In this document: piece after piece, positions 54,450-63,800 of the stretch
Numbering within the stretch: the stretch's first letter is position 1
How the letters are laid out: each line of letters begins with the position of its first letter
NCBI GenBank assembly: GCA_045107005.1
Contig: JBGCFP010000101.1
Coordinates: 1-64,000, forward strand
DNA length: 64,000 nt
Reading direction: 5' to 3'
DNA from: JBCCMA01 sp045107005
GTDB taxonomy: Bacteria > Pseudomonadota > Gammaproteobacteria > Steroidobacterales > JBCCMA01
Notes under the pieces: model-generated
What the model saw: the letters and a program-made list of their open reading frames with translations, nothing else
Database searches by the model: none
What the model was told of the DNA's origin: nothing
Program-made: the position numbers and the translations under genes

Positions 54450-54740
54450 TGTGGCTATTTGGGCGACGGACTGGACCTGAGTTCGCACACCGCGATGGTT
54501 GACGTCGTCGCACAAGCCGGGCTGGACGCCAACAAGGCCATAGAAATTCTGGAAGGCACCGCGTTTGCCGAAAGCGTACGTGGCGATGAGCAGCAGGCGC
54601 AGCAATACGGCATCACAGGCGTTCCCTTTTTTCTGATTGGGCGTTATGGCGTATCGGGCGCGCAAGAGGCAACGACGCTGGCGGATGCCATTCGGCAGGT
54701 TGGCGCTGACGGACCGCCGCCAGCCGAACCGCCCGCATAG
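54450..54740 (+). pseudogene. DsbA/FrnE-like oxidoreductase, C-terminal remnant
   Basis: About 95 codons matching the C-terminal part of FrnE-type DsbA proteins: GLDLSSHTAMVDVVAQAGLDA, then AQQYGITGVPFFLIGRYGVSGAQ with the conserved cis-Pro loop GVPFF. The thioredoxin-like N-terminal half with its CxxC or equivalent is absent; coding sequence begins right after the repeat element, which probably caused or followed the truncation. Confidence 0.8.
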
Positions 54741-54858
54741 ATCCAATCTAGCCACTACGATGGCACTTGTTCGTGTGTTTTACTCTATCGTTACAAACAC
54801 AGTCGGTTAGCTCGGCTGTATCCTGTTGCAGTCTGTCCCACATTAATCAGGAGCGAAA

Positions 54859-57441
54859 ATGACGATCACAAGGCACACAAAAATAGCGTGCGCGGCAGTG
54901 CTGGTCATGGTCGCAATCGCGTGGTATCTGCAACCTCAAAACAGTGCGCCCGCACCGGCGTATGCCGGGCCCGATCTGGCGCCCGGCGATTGGGTGCTCG
55001 CGCGTCGGTTTGCAGGCAGTGAACTGAGCCAGGCACGTCTGCGTACGATTGACAGCGACTATTTGGCCTTGCGCGCCACCACGGCCCAGCGCGCGCCGCG
55101 CGCGGCCGCTTCTGCGTGGTCGTTTCTCGGACCCGTGAACATCGGTGGCCGCGTTCTCGACATTGCCGTCGATCCGCAACTGCCCGATACCCTTTTCATC
55201 GCCAGCGCCAGCGGCGGGGTTTGGAAAAGCACCGACGCCGGCGACACATTTGACTCCGCGTGGCCCGCTGCGAATGCGCAGGCCATTGGCGCGCTGGCGA
55301 TCACCAGCGGCGGGCTGCTCTACGCCGGTACCGGGGAATCGGGGCCCGGCGGCGGCAGCCCCACGTTTGGCAATCAGGGCGTCTTTCGATCGGCGGATCG
55401 TGGCGCCAGCTGGACCAACATTGGCTTGACCTTAAGCGACCGGATCAGTCGCGTTGTAATTGATCCCAACAACGAACAACGACTTTTTGTGGCGGCGACC
55501 GGTCCGGTCTACGCCCCGGGTGGCGAACGCGGCGTGTTTCGCAGCGTTGACGGTGGCGACAGTTGGCAACTGGTGCTGCCCGGTGCCAACGCCACAACCG
55601 GGGCATCCGACGTTTACATCGATCCTGTGAACCCGGATCGCGTATACGCGGTGCTGTGGGATCATTTGCGTCAACCGTCGCTGCGCCGCTACGGCGGCGT
55701 TGGCTCGGGCCTGTTCCGTAGCCTCGACGGCGGCGATACGTGGACGCGACTGGCGAGTGGATTGCCTGGCGCCGCGCCAGACGTGGGTCGTATTGCACTG
55801 GGTGTCGCTCCAACGAATCCCGACAGGCTGTACGCCACCTACTCGGACGATCTGGGCTTCTTCACCACTTTCTATGTGTCCGTTAATGGCGGCGACACCT
55901 GGGTCGCGAGGCCGTTCAGCCAGGACCTCGCCGATTCACAGGGCCGCGGTGCGTACTGGTACGCAAGGCTATGGATTGACCCGATGGACGAGACACGTGT
56001 ATTCAGTGCGGGCGTCCCGTTGCTGCGATCAAGCGATGCGGGAATGAACTGGACAGTCGATTTCAGCGTCCATGTCGATCATCACGCGATGGCGTGGGAC
56101 AGCAAAACCCCAGGCCGGGTTTATCTTGGCAACGACGGTGGCGTGTATCGCTCTGAAAACAACGGCACAGATGGCTGGGTGTTTGGCAGCGTGCAGCCTT
56201 TCACGCAGTTCTACGCCATGGACGTGAGCGAGAGCAATCCGCAGCGCGTGCTGGGCGGCACTCAGGACAATCGCTGCGTGCGTTCCTACTCGCAGAGCAA
56301 TCCCGATGACTGGAACCAATGGGGGTTTTGCGGCGATGGCCTGGAGCAGCTCGTCAATCCGTTGGATGACAACGTGATTTACGGTTGCAGTCAGTACGGC
56401 AATTGCTTGCGCTCGATCAACGGGGGCGAGACCGTGTTTCAGCTCGGTTCGACAGCGCAGCTAAGACGCAATTGGCAGACGCCATTGGCCTTCGATCCCA
56501 GCGATCCAAGTGTAATGTACTACGCCGGGGAGCGGGTCAATCGGTCGGTGGATGGCGGCGGCAGCTGGGCAACCATTAGCTCGGACCTGACCGGCGGCGA
56601 TCCGTTTCCGACACCGATTGACTACTATCCGTTCGGCACCATCACCACGCTGGCAGCCGCAAAGAGCGATCCGAATACCATCTATGTCGGCACCGACGAC
56701 TCGCGCCTATGGGTGACGCAGGACCTGGGCCAAAGCTGGACGCAATCCACCGGTAGCAACCTGCCGCAGCGCTGGGTCACCAAAGTGCTGGTCGACCCTG
56801 TCGATGCCAGCGTGGCCTACGCCGCGTATTCGGGTTTTCGCAACGGTGACGACACGCCGTACATCTTTAAGACCATCGACGCCGGCTTTACCTGGACTGA
56901 CATCACCGGCGATTTGCCCGGCGCGCCGATCAATTCACTTGCACTCACCCAGTCGGGCACGCTGATTGCTGGCAGTGATATTGGCGTGTTCGCGACCATC
57001 GATGGCGGCACCAGCTGGAACGTCGTCGGGCAAGACTTGCCACAGGTACCGGTGTTCGACCTGCGCATGCACGAGCCCTCTGCGACCTTGTTCGCTGCTA
57101 CTTTCGGCCGCGGCATTTGGAGCGTGCCACTCGTCGCAGAAGACAGCGACGCCGACGGTGTGACGAACGCCATCGACAACTGCAGCGAGTTCGCCAATCC
57201 CGCACAGGTCGATAGCGACGGCGACAACTACGGCAATGGTTGCGACGCAGATTTCAACAACGACTGCCAGGTAAATATTATTGATCTTGGCGAGTTTCGC
57301 CAAGGGTTCTTCGGCCCGGATCTGGAATTCGACCTGACCGGCGACGGGGCGGTAAACGCTGCTGATCTGGGACGTCTGCGGTTACTTTTTTTCCAACCCG
57401 TCGGTCCAAGCGGACTGAGCAAAGCGTGTGTTCCTGACTAG
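54859..57441 (+). CDS. Extracellular BNR/VPS10-like propeller with TSP3/dockerin-like tail
   Basis: An 860-residue exported protein (CAGGAG upstream of the ATG). A signal/anchor helix lies at about 9-24. Residues about 85-740 are BNR/sortilin-type propeller repeats with many SxDxGxxW motifs (STDAGDTF, SADRGASW, SVDGGDSW, SLDGGDTW), including the GGTQDN loop near 470. TSP3 (DSDADGVTNAIDNCSEFANPAQ) and two dockerin-like loops (DFNNDCQVNIIDLGEFRQGFF, DLTGDGAVNAADLGRLRLLFF) follow, ending PVGPSGLSKACVPD. The fold suggests carbohydrate or protein binding, possibly glycosidase activity; no catalytic residues can be assigned. Confidence 0.82.
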   Translation: MTITRHTKIACAAVLVMVAIAWYLQPQNSAPAPAYAGPDLAPGDWVLARRFAGSELSQARLRTIDSDYLALRATTAQRAPRAAASAWSFLGPVNIGGRVLDIAVDPQLPDTLFIASASGGVWKSTDAGDTFDSAWPAANAQAIGALAITSGGLLYAGTGESGPGGGSPTFGNQGVFRSADRGASWTNIGLTLSDRISRVVIDPNNEQRLFVAATGPVYAPGGERGVFRSVDGGDSWQLVLPGANATTGASDVYIDPVNPDRVYAVLWDHLRQPSLRRYGGVGSGLFRSLDGGDTWTRLASGLPGAAPDVGRIALGVAPTNPDRLYATYSDDLGFFTTFYVSVNGGDTWVARPFSQDLADSQGRGAYWYARLWIDPMDETRVFSAGVPLLRSSDAGMNWTVDFSVHVDHHAMAWDSKTPGRVYLGNDGGVYRSENNGTDGWVFGSVQPFTQFYAMDVSESNPQRVLGGTQDNRCVRSYSQSNPDDWNQWGFCGDGLEQLVNPLDDNVIYGCSQYGNCLRSINGGETVFQLGSTAQLRRNWQTPLAFDPSDPSVMYYAGERVNRSVDGGGSWATISSDLTGGDPFPTPIDYYPFGTITTLAAAKSDPNTIYVGTDDSRLWVTQDLGQSWTQSTGSNLPQRWVTKVLVDPVDASVAYAAYSGFRNGDDTPYIFKTIDAGFTWTDITGDLPGAPINSLALTQSGTLIAGSDIGVFATIDGGTSWNVVGQDLPQVPVFDLRMHEPSATLFAATFGRGIWSVPLVAEDSDADGVTNAIDNCSEFANPAQVDSDGDNYGNGCDADFNNDCQVNIIDLGEFRQGFFGPDLEFDLTGDGAVNAADLGRLRLLFFQPVGPSGLSKACVPD

Positions 57442-57759
57442 ATCGGCCTCTGCAAGGGCGCTGTCTCGCGTAGAGAGCCTCACCGTGAAGGTGGCCGACG
57501 CAAAGAACAACATTCTTGCTGATATTGCCTTCAACACTTAAACAGGTTGCAGGCGACCGTTACTACGGGCGAGATGAAGGCACCAAAAAATGTGGCCGAT
57601 ATGCGCCATCCTATGCGGCCCCCAAACCAACCAGGAAGCACGAAGACCGACCCGAACAGGAATAGCGCCTGCTGGCCGCGATCCTCGATGGGCGGATGCA
57701 TCCCCATGGGCAGTGCCATGACCGTGATCGAGCCGTAAACGCCCCCGAAGACGGTGTCG

Positions 57760-57975
57760 TCAATTTGGCGTGTCGCTGCTGCCATCTGGCCATTTCGCGT
57801 CATAGTGCGACCCATCGCAAAAAGGCTTGTTGTTCGACAACCCACAGCGGCAGAGCGAATACTTGGCGCGGGATGCGCCCTCACCGTTGAACTCCGCATT
57901 GAGGGTGACGTTGGTGACGTGGAAGGGCCCGTCCTTTTCAACCTCGATGCCCAGAAAATAGGAAGCATAAACGTC
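57760..57975 (-). pseudogene. CDGSH iron-sulfur domain fragment
   Basis: In a different frame from the 202-codon ORF, the minus strand encodes LGIEVEKDGPFHVTNVTL and then CRCGLSNNKPFCDGSH, a perfect CxCx2Sx3PxCDGSH [2Fe-2S] motif, ending DTPN and a stop at 57760. No start codon lies between this segment and an upstream in-frame TAG near 57976, so the N-terminus seems lost. Intact family members are small redox proteins. Confidence 0.75.
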
Positions 57976-58034
57976 CTACACGAAGTATCGCAAACGATCG
58001 CTTGATCTGAACAAAGAGTGGAAGTTGCGATTCG
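57965..58034. repeat. 70-base dispersed repeat, copy B
   Basis: This copy matches 51871-51940 over its whole length without gaps (about 81 percent identical by eye). It sits exactly between the CDGSH fragment and the N-terminal part of the broken membrane gene. Confidence 0.6.
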
Positions 58035-58193
58035 GATTTCTGGCGCACCGAGGTTTAGCTCGGGATCAAACGACGCATGGCCGATCCAGCCGCCGACTAG
58101 CCCACCAACAATGACGCTAATCAACCCTGCCGCTTCCATAGTCTTTCCTCGACGTGTAATTCGTTGGCAATGAACAGTGAAAGACAGCGCGTG

Positions 58194-60800
58194 CTACGGC
58201 CACGCACCTAGATTTTTCAAATCTTCAATTTCAATTAGCGAGTCCGGTACGCCGTCGCCATTCTTATCGTTATCGCATTCATCGCCAACCCCGTCGCCAT
58301 CTTGATCCTGATGCCCGCTCATACTGTAGATATCCGGACATTTGTCGCACGCGTCGCCACGCAGGTCGCCATCCTTATTGAACTGAAACGTGTTGGGTTG
58401 AGAAACGCAGTTGTCGCTGAGGTCCGGCACGCCATCGCCATCTGAATCGGCTCGATGTCTGACAAGCAACGCCTCGATGTCGAGATTTTCGCGATGGGAA
58501 AACGTGATGTTGTGGCGTCCAGCCTCAAGCACCCGGGTTCTGCCCAGCGATGTTGCGGAGGTCGCCCAGCTCCAAACCAGTGGCGTGTTGCCGGCCATCG
58601 ACCACGGTAATGGCACCCCACCGTCTACGGTCATGAAAACAGAATCACAGCAAGGACCGTCAGTGCGTGAAAGCAATCGAAATTCGTAGACACCCGTACG
58701 TACAATGTCGATGTCAAAGTCCAGCCTGTCGGCCGCATCGTCCAACGTCACATACTGATCTTCAATTGGAATCGTGGTCCCGGGCTGCGTGTGGGCGATG
58801 ACGTCGACCGACAGCGAGCGACGCGCCTCGGTAGCCAATATCAGCATCTCGCAATCATCACCCTGACAATCGGCGCGCAGACGAGAGCGCTCGGCTCTGC
58901 GGATAGGCAGCTGATGTGTCGTGAGAATGCGCGCTTTGTCACAGTCGTGATTCCAACCCAGGCAGTGGTGGTTGAGGGTCGCAAGGACTCGCTGATAGTC
59001 CAGAGCGCCAATATCGCCATCAATCAAAAAGCGAGAATATCGCCATGACACGAAATCGAAGAATTTGACCATGTCATGGTGATCGCGCATTTTGCGAATG
59101 GCTGAGGTAAACGCGATGTTTGCCAAGCGCACAGCATCCGGATTTTCTTCAATGATCGTTTGGGACTGCGAACACCAGACGCCCGACTGACTACGATAGC
59201 CCGTACGGCATTCATTCCATGCAAGCTCCCAGTAAATCGAGGCCAGCACGTCACCGCATGCGTGGGGCGAAGACGCAGAATCCGGTGAGCAGACCCGCGA
59301 ATCACGATCGTAAACCAAATGGCCAAGACCAAAGGTGTCGTGCGTACTGGGCGTCGCGATTCCCCCTGAATGATGCCCATACTCAAGGTGCGTGCCATCG
59401 TCGTAATTCAGTTCGCTCATCTCGTCAAAGGGACGATTGGCATTTTCCTGAAATCTGAACAGGGCATAGCGCAGTAGGTTGTGGTCAGCAAAGCCCTCGT
59501 CGACCGCCCGTCCGCGCAAGCTGGTGGGTGTACGGTCATACATGAAATGAATGATGTGGCCAAATTCGTGCGCCATAGAGCTTAGTGAAAAAGCACTGCC
59601 CGTGATGGTCGGAAGCAAAATTTTGTACTCAGTCATCCCTGACTTGGCACATGCAGAAGCCAAACCGGGACACAGTCCTGAGGGAGCGACAATCACCCGC
59701 AGATTCTCCGGGTCGTAAGATCGCCAGGGATAACGCGCGTCGTACGCTGCGTTGGGATGACGTGAAAATTGCGAGAGGTCGTGGAGCCAGAAATAGGCAT
59801 TCACGGCATCGTCTGCGATGCCCTCGGCCGATGGCGCAAATCGAAACACCGAGTCGCTGTCGCAATCCCGTCGCAGTCGAAACGTCGTTGAGCCGTCAGG
59901 CCGATACTTGCCGTCCACTTTGATGCCGACTTTGGGCTCCCCCTGATCATGGCTCGATCCGTGATCCAAAGAGAACAGGCAGTCATCTGCGTTCACGCGG
60001 CGCGTTACCTGCACACCGCTTTGTCTCGATCCACTGCGCGCGCTCAACCGATTGTCATAGGCGGCATGCACAACATTTTGGTCAACCAATGCGTGATTTT
60101 CGTAGGTCAGATCATCGGTCGCTACAATTTGCCGCAACCGTTCATTGATCAGATGCCGAATATGATCCTCATCGCTGGGCGCCACGCGGAGCATCAATGC
60201 GCCCTCAGTGGGATCAAAATATCGTTTATCGACAACGACCGTGTGCCCGAGTCGTTTCTCTACCCATTGCAGCGCTTCGCGCTCGCTGGAAAACGATGTG
60301 ATGTCGTCCGCAGCGCTCACCTCCGTTGCGGTTGCCGCACGCCCGATCACTTCCAACACGTTGCCCTGCGCGTCAAACGTCAGCTCGAGCTCTGTGCCAA
60401 GAACCGGGTGACCGCGAACCTCCTGCACCGTCAGAATCTCTCGATAGCCATCCTCATCCGTCACGTCCCGAACCAGCTTTCTTGGCAGCAACCGCGATGC
60501 ATCGTCGACACGCCAAAGCTCGGCAGCGAGAAATTGCGCCACGCAGTCGGCGAGCGCGACGGCGTCGCGGGGCAGGTCGCCATTGACGGCACAACCGGTA
60601 CCGATGGCACCCGCGGCGAGATACGTCGCATTGCCGTTTTCGTCGGTGGCGGTATAAAAAACCTCGGGACGCTCAGCCTCAAGCCGGGTTAGCAGCGCGT
60701 CGCCGACGCTATCGGGCCGCGATGCGGACTGGTGGGCGCAACTCGTGCAAAGCACTACGGTCAGCGAGATGATCTTGATCAGGTTTCTCGTAAACATCAT
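58194..60800 (-). CDS. Exported zinc metallopeptidase with TSP3 tail
   Basis: An 868-residue protein. A hydrophobic N-terminus ending CTSCAHQ suggests a lipoprotein. Residues about 35-225 resemble an FTP/PepSY-type propeptide (VRGHPVLGTELELTFDAQGNVLEV). The catalytic motif HEFGH (in SMAHEFGHIIHF) and a downstream Glu in DEGFADHN give a gluzincin-like zinc site, as in thermolysin and fungalysin relatives. A C-terminal Ig/jelly-roll domain precedes two TSP3 repeats (DSDGDGVPDLSDNC, DQDGDGVGDECD), without the dockerin-like module. The start overlaps the stop of the large upstream gene (ATGATG/TGA), so the two proteins are probably co-translated partners. Confidence 0.82.
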   Translation of the reverse strand: MMFTRNLIKIISLTVVLCTSCAHQSASRPDSVGDALLTRLEAERPEVFYTATDENGNATYLAAGAIGTGCAVNGDLPRDAVALADCVAQFLAAELWRVDDASRLLPRKLVRDVTDEDGYREILTVQEVRGHPVLGTELELTFDAQGNVLEVIGRAATATEVSAADDITSFSSEREALQWVEKRLGHTVVVDKRYFDPTEGALMLRVAPSDEDHIRHLINERLRQIVATDDLTYENHALVDQNVVHAAYDNRLSARSGSRQSGVQVTRRVNADDCLFSLDHGSSHDQGEPKVGIKVDGKYRPDGSTTFRLRRDCDSDSVFRFAPSAEGIADDAVNAYFWLHDLSQFSRHPNAAYDARYPWRSYDPENLRVIVAPSGLCPGLASACAKSGMTEYKILLPTITGSAFSLSSMAHEFGHIIHFMYDRTPTSLRGRAVDEGFADHNLLRYALFRFQENANRPFDEMSELNYDDGTHLEYGHHSGGIATPSTHDTFGLGHLVYDRDSRVCSPDSASSPHACGDVLASIYWELAWNECRTGYRSQSGVWCSQSQTIIEENPDAVRLANIAFTSAIRKMRDHHDMVKFFDFVSWRYSRFLIDGDIGALDYQRVLATLNHHCLGWNHDCDKARILTTHQLPIRRAERSRLRADCQGDDCEMLILATEARRSLSVDVIAHTQPGTTIPIEDQYVTLDDAADRLDFDIDIVRTGVYEFRLLSRTDGPCCDSVFMTVDGGVPLPWSMAGNTPLVWSWATSATSLGRTRVLEAGRHNITFSHRENLDIEALLVRHRADSDGDGVPDLSDNCVSQPNTFQFNKDGDLRGDACDKCPDIYSMSGHQDQDGDGVGDECDNDKNGDGVPDSLIEIEDLKNLGAWP

Positions 60801-63800
60801 GATGACTCCGATTCAAAAGGACCAATGCTTGCCGACGGTTTGTCCTCCAGATAACCCATCACCCATGTTCTGTCCGACGGATCCACCGCTCCATTGTTTT
60901 GCGAGAAATCGGTTGCAAAGACACTGACCAGTTTTCGGAATGCCAATGCTTCCGTTGCCTGCTGCCAGTTTTCGAGCGCCGCGCTCCACGATTCGCCACC
61001 GACCGTCATCGTGGTGTAGTGAATGCGATACGACAGCAAGAGCGAATCGGTTCCCTCCGAATAGGAGTAAGTCCTCGTAAATTTATCCTCTGGGACGACG
61101 ATCGTGCTTAAGATCAAATCCCGCAGCCCGGGTGAGTCGGAGAAGCCACTTATCTCGACGCGCGGAGTAATGCTGGTTCGAAGATCAAAAGAACCAGTGC
61201 GGCTTGAGCCATCGTGCAGCCGAACTGCACGTTGGCCCACCCATTTACCTTTGGCATTGCGGGAAAACGATGTTTCGCCGTCGTTTTCTCGAATGAACTG
61301 CGGAATGCTGCTGGAGTATGGCGTCATGCCATCCGGGATCACGGTCAGCGAAGACTCGAGCAAATCTGCCGGGGTGTTCTGCGAATCCGTGTCAACGTAG
61401 AGGAACAAGGCACCGCCTGATTTTTTGGCCTGCGGTGGCTTGACCGACCTTTTGGGCGTCGTTGGCTTTTTGGCCGCGCCCTCGCCGCTGCTACTTCCGA
61501 CCGATTCGGACGAGCTCTTGGTACTTTTGTCGGTACTCCCGGCGCTGCTCGAGGTGGCCGGTTTTTGCGCGCTGGTACTCGCGGCGCTGCTCTTGGCGGC
61601 TTTGCTTGTGCCAAGGCTATCGAGGGTCTTGCCCGCCAACGTCGCTTTTTGCTCGGCGGTCAGATCATCGTTTTCAAATATTTGCTTGAGCAAATCTGAC
61701 TGCCGCTTGTTCCCGCCCATTGCGTTCACCATGTTTTGCGTGCCCTCAGACAACGAAGTCATGTACTTGGCCAGCTCCTCTCCCCCTGACATATCACGGA
61801 ACACATCTGAGGTACCCAGCACTTTGAGGGCGCTTGCCATCGCAATGGGGTCGGGCGCCGCCGGCGGTGCGGCCATCGATATGATGCTGTTGGGCAAAGC
61901 CGTCGGCGTGAGCCCCTGGGCCGCCTGAAAGCGCGAGTTGGTGGACACTGGCGCGATGTCGGGCGCATCGCCTGGAATTGGCGATTTTTGAAAATCCCAG
62001 AACCGTGTGTCGTCGATTTTCTCGCACGATGAACAGTGTCCGAGCTTGCCGTCTGCAAAGACGCCTTTGGTGGGTACGGTGATCAGATCTTCTACGGAGA
62101 TGCCGGACGCTTCGAGACGTTCGTCATCATCGGCAACATCCAGCGCCTCACGTGCGTGCCGTTCATTGACCAGCGGGAATGCGAAAGTCATACCGTCACG
62201 TAGCAGGATGCGATTTTCTATCAGGTCAGTCAGCGGCCTGCCGTCGAGTCTCGCCGCTTTCAAAAGTTCGGACCGTTGGAGCGGATCTGCACCGGCATAG
62301 GCCGCCGCCTGGTAGTACTGACTGAACGCGGCAATGTGCTGCATCAGGCGGTCTCGGGCCGCGACATCCCCTTCGGACACGAAATCCGTGAGGATCGGGC
62401 GAATATCCTGAGGCAAAGAATCCGGCGGGTTGACAGGCACGTTGAGTGACGAGCGACCGCTAAATTTGTGGTTCACAAGCTTGTCGACCAGTGTTGCCGT
62501 GCTTCCGGTTGGCGTGGTCGCCGTCACCTGAAGTCGCTCCAGTAGCCATTCACCTGCGTCGTCCAGAGGACTAGGCCGCACCCGAAAGCCCACGCGGACC
62601 ATCGCGATGTCTTGCCATTTCACTGCGGACTCAGGCACCACGACAAACGCATCAATCGAATGCTTACGCCAGTTGTCGTGACTCGGCGTATCCAGAACGC
62701 TCGTGTCACCACCGGCATCCGGATGGATCTGTCGACAGACAATCGTCTGTCCGTCTTTTTTGACGATAGTGAAATTGACGCCACGCGCGTGGCTGTCGTT
62801 GCCGGTATGAAACAACACGGTGAGTTGCTCGAACGACAAACCAGCTTCCCCCGGCTGCGCTGCACTCGTATCAAAGCGATCCTGTTCTTCTTTGAGTCGA
62901 AGCCGCGCAGCGGCAACACGGTTGAGCGCCTCAAAGCCGGCCAGATAGCGCGAGTCTCGCAACGCAAATTCAACGGCAGCACGATGGGCGAGCACCGCGG
63001 TCTCCCTGGCCAGCGCGTCCGGATTTGAAAAATCCGGCATGTCCTGCGGCTCAAATTCTACGAACAGTGCCGGACGGCGCCCGACAAAGGACGTCAACGT
63101 GCGGTAGTGCCGAAGGACCTCATAATAAAGAATGGTCAGCGTATGGCAGTGATTGTGATTGGCCACGCTGCGCGTCTCATAGCGCCCATCCTCGGACTGG
63201 GTAATCTGCGTCACCACCGTAGAGTTGAGCTCGCGCACTGCTGTGGACGCCTGGTGAAACCCGTCGCTCAGATCCTGCGTCGTTTCTGCGGCGATTCTGC
63301 GAAATCCTTTGCTCGATTTTTTTGCACCACCAAAGCCGAGCGACGAGCCGACGACGCCCGCGCCAATCGGAGCGGCAACGCTGGCGGCGATCCCGCCCAT
63401 CATCGAATCGCCACTTTGCTTTTCGCGTATGGAAGCGCGAATGACCTCACCGACCACCCGGTCACGACCTTGCTCATTGACTAACTCATCACGCGCTTGG
63501 GTTGACTCGCTGCGGGATGCCCCATCGGAACGCTTGTAGTCGATAATCGCGAGCTTTACTTTTTCGCCTGGGGCCAGGGGCAAGCTGTACAGGATGCGAC
63601 CCAGAGAATGTCCCACGGGAAACCACTGCGTTCGATAGTCCATCACATAGCCAAATCGAACCGCCGCGACTTCTTTGCTTGGTCGTCTCGGTGTCGATCT
63701 ACTGACTTGTACAGCTTCGTGAAACGCAAATTGATGCGTCGACAAATCGCCCGGATACAGGTCTTCGCATGCACCATCCCCGATCAACCTCGATGGTGAG

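Larger units (their letters stand above)
57531..58139 (-). pseudogene. Small membrane protein locus, apparently interrupted
   Basis: The 202-codon frame has a glycine-rich membrane segment at the start (LISVIVGGLVGGWIGHASF) and two at the end (ALFLFGSVFVLPGWFGG and ISATFFGAFISPVVTVA), but the middle 90 residues look unlike protein in this frame. The middle instead contains a 70-base dispersed repeat and, in another frame, a CDGSH domain. It may be a real gene broken by insertion, or two adjacent remnants. Confidence 0.45.
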
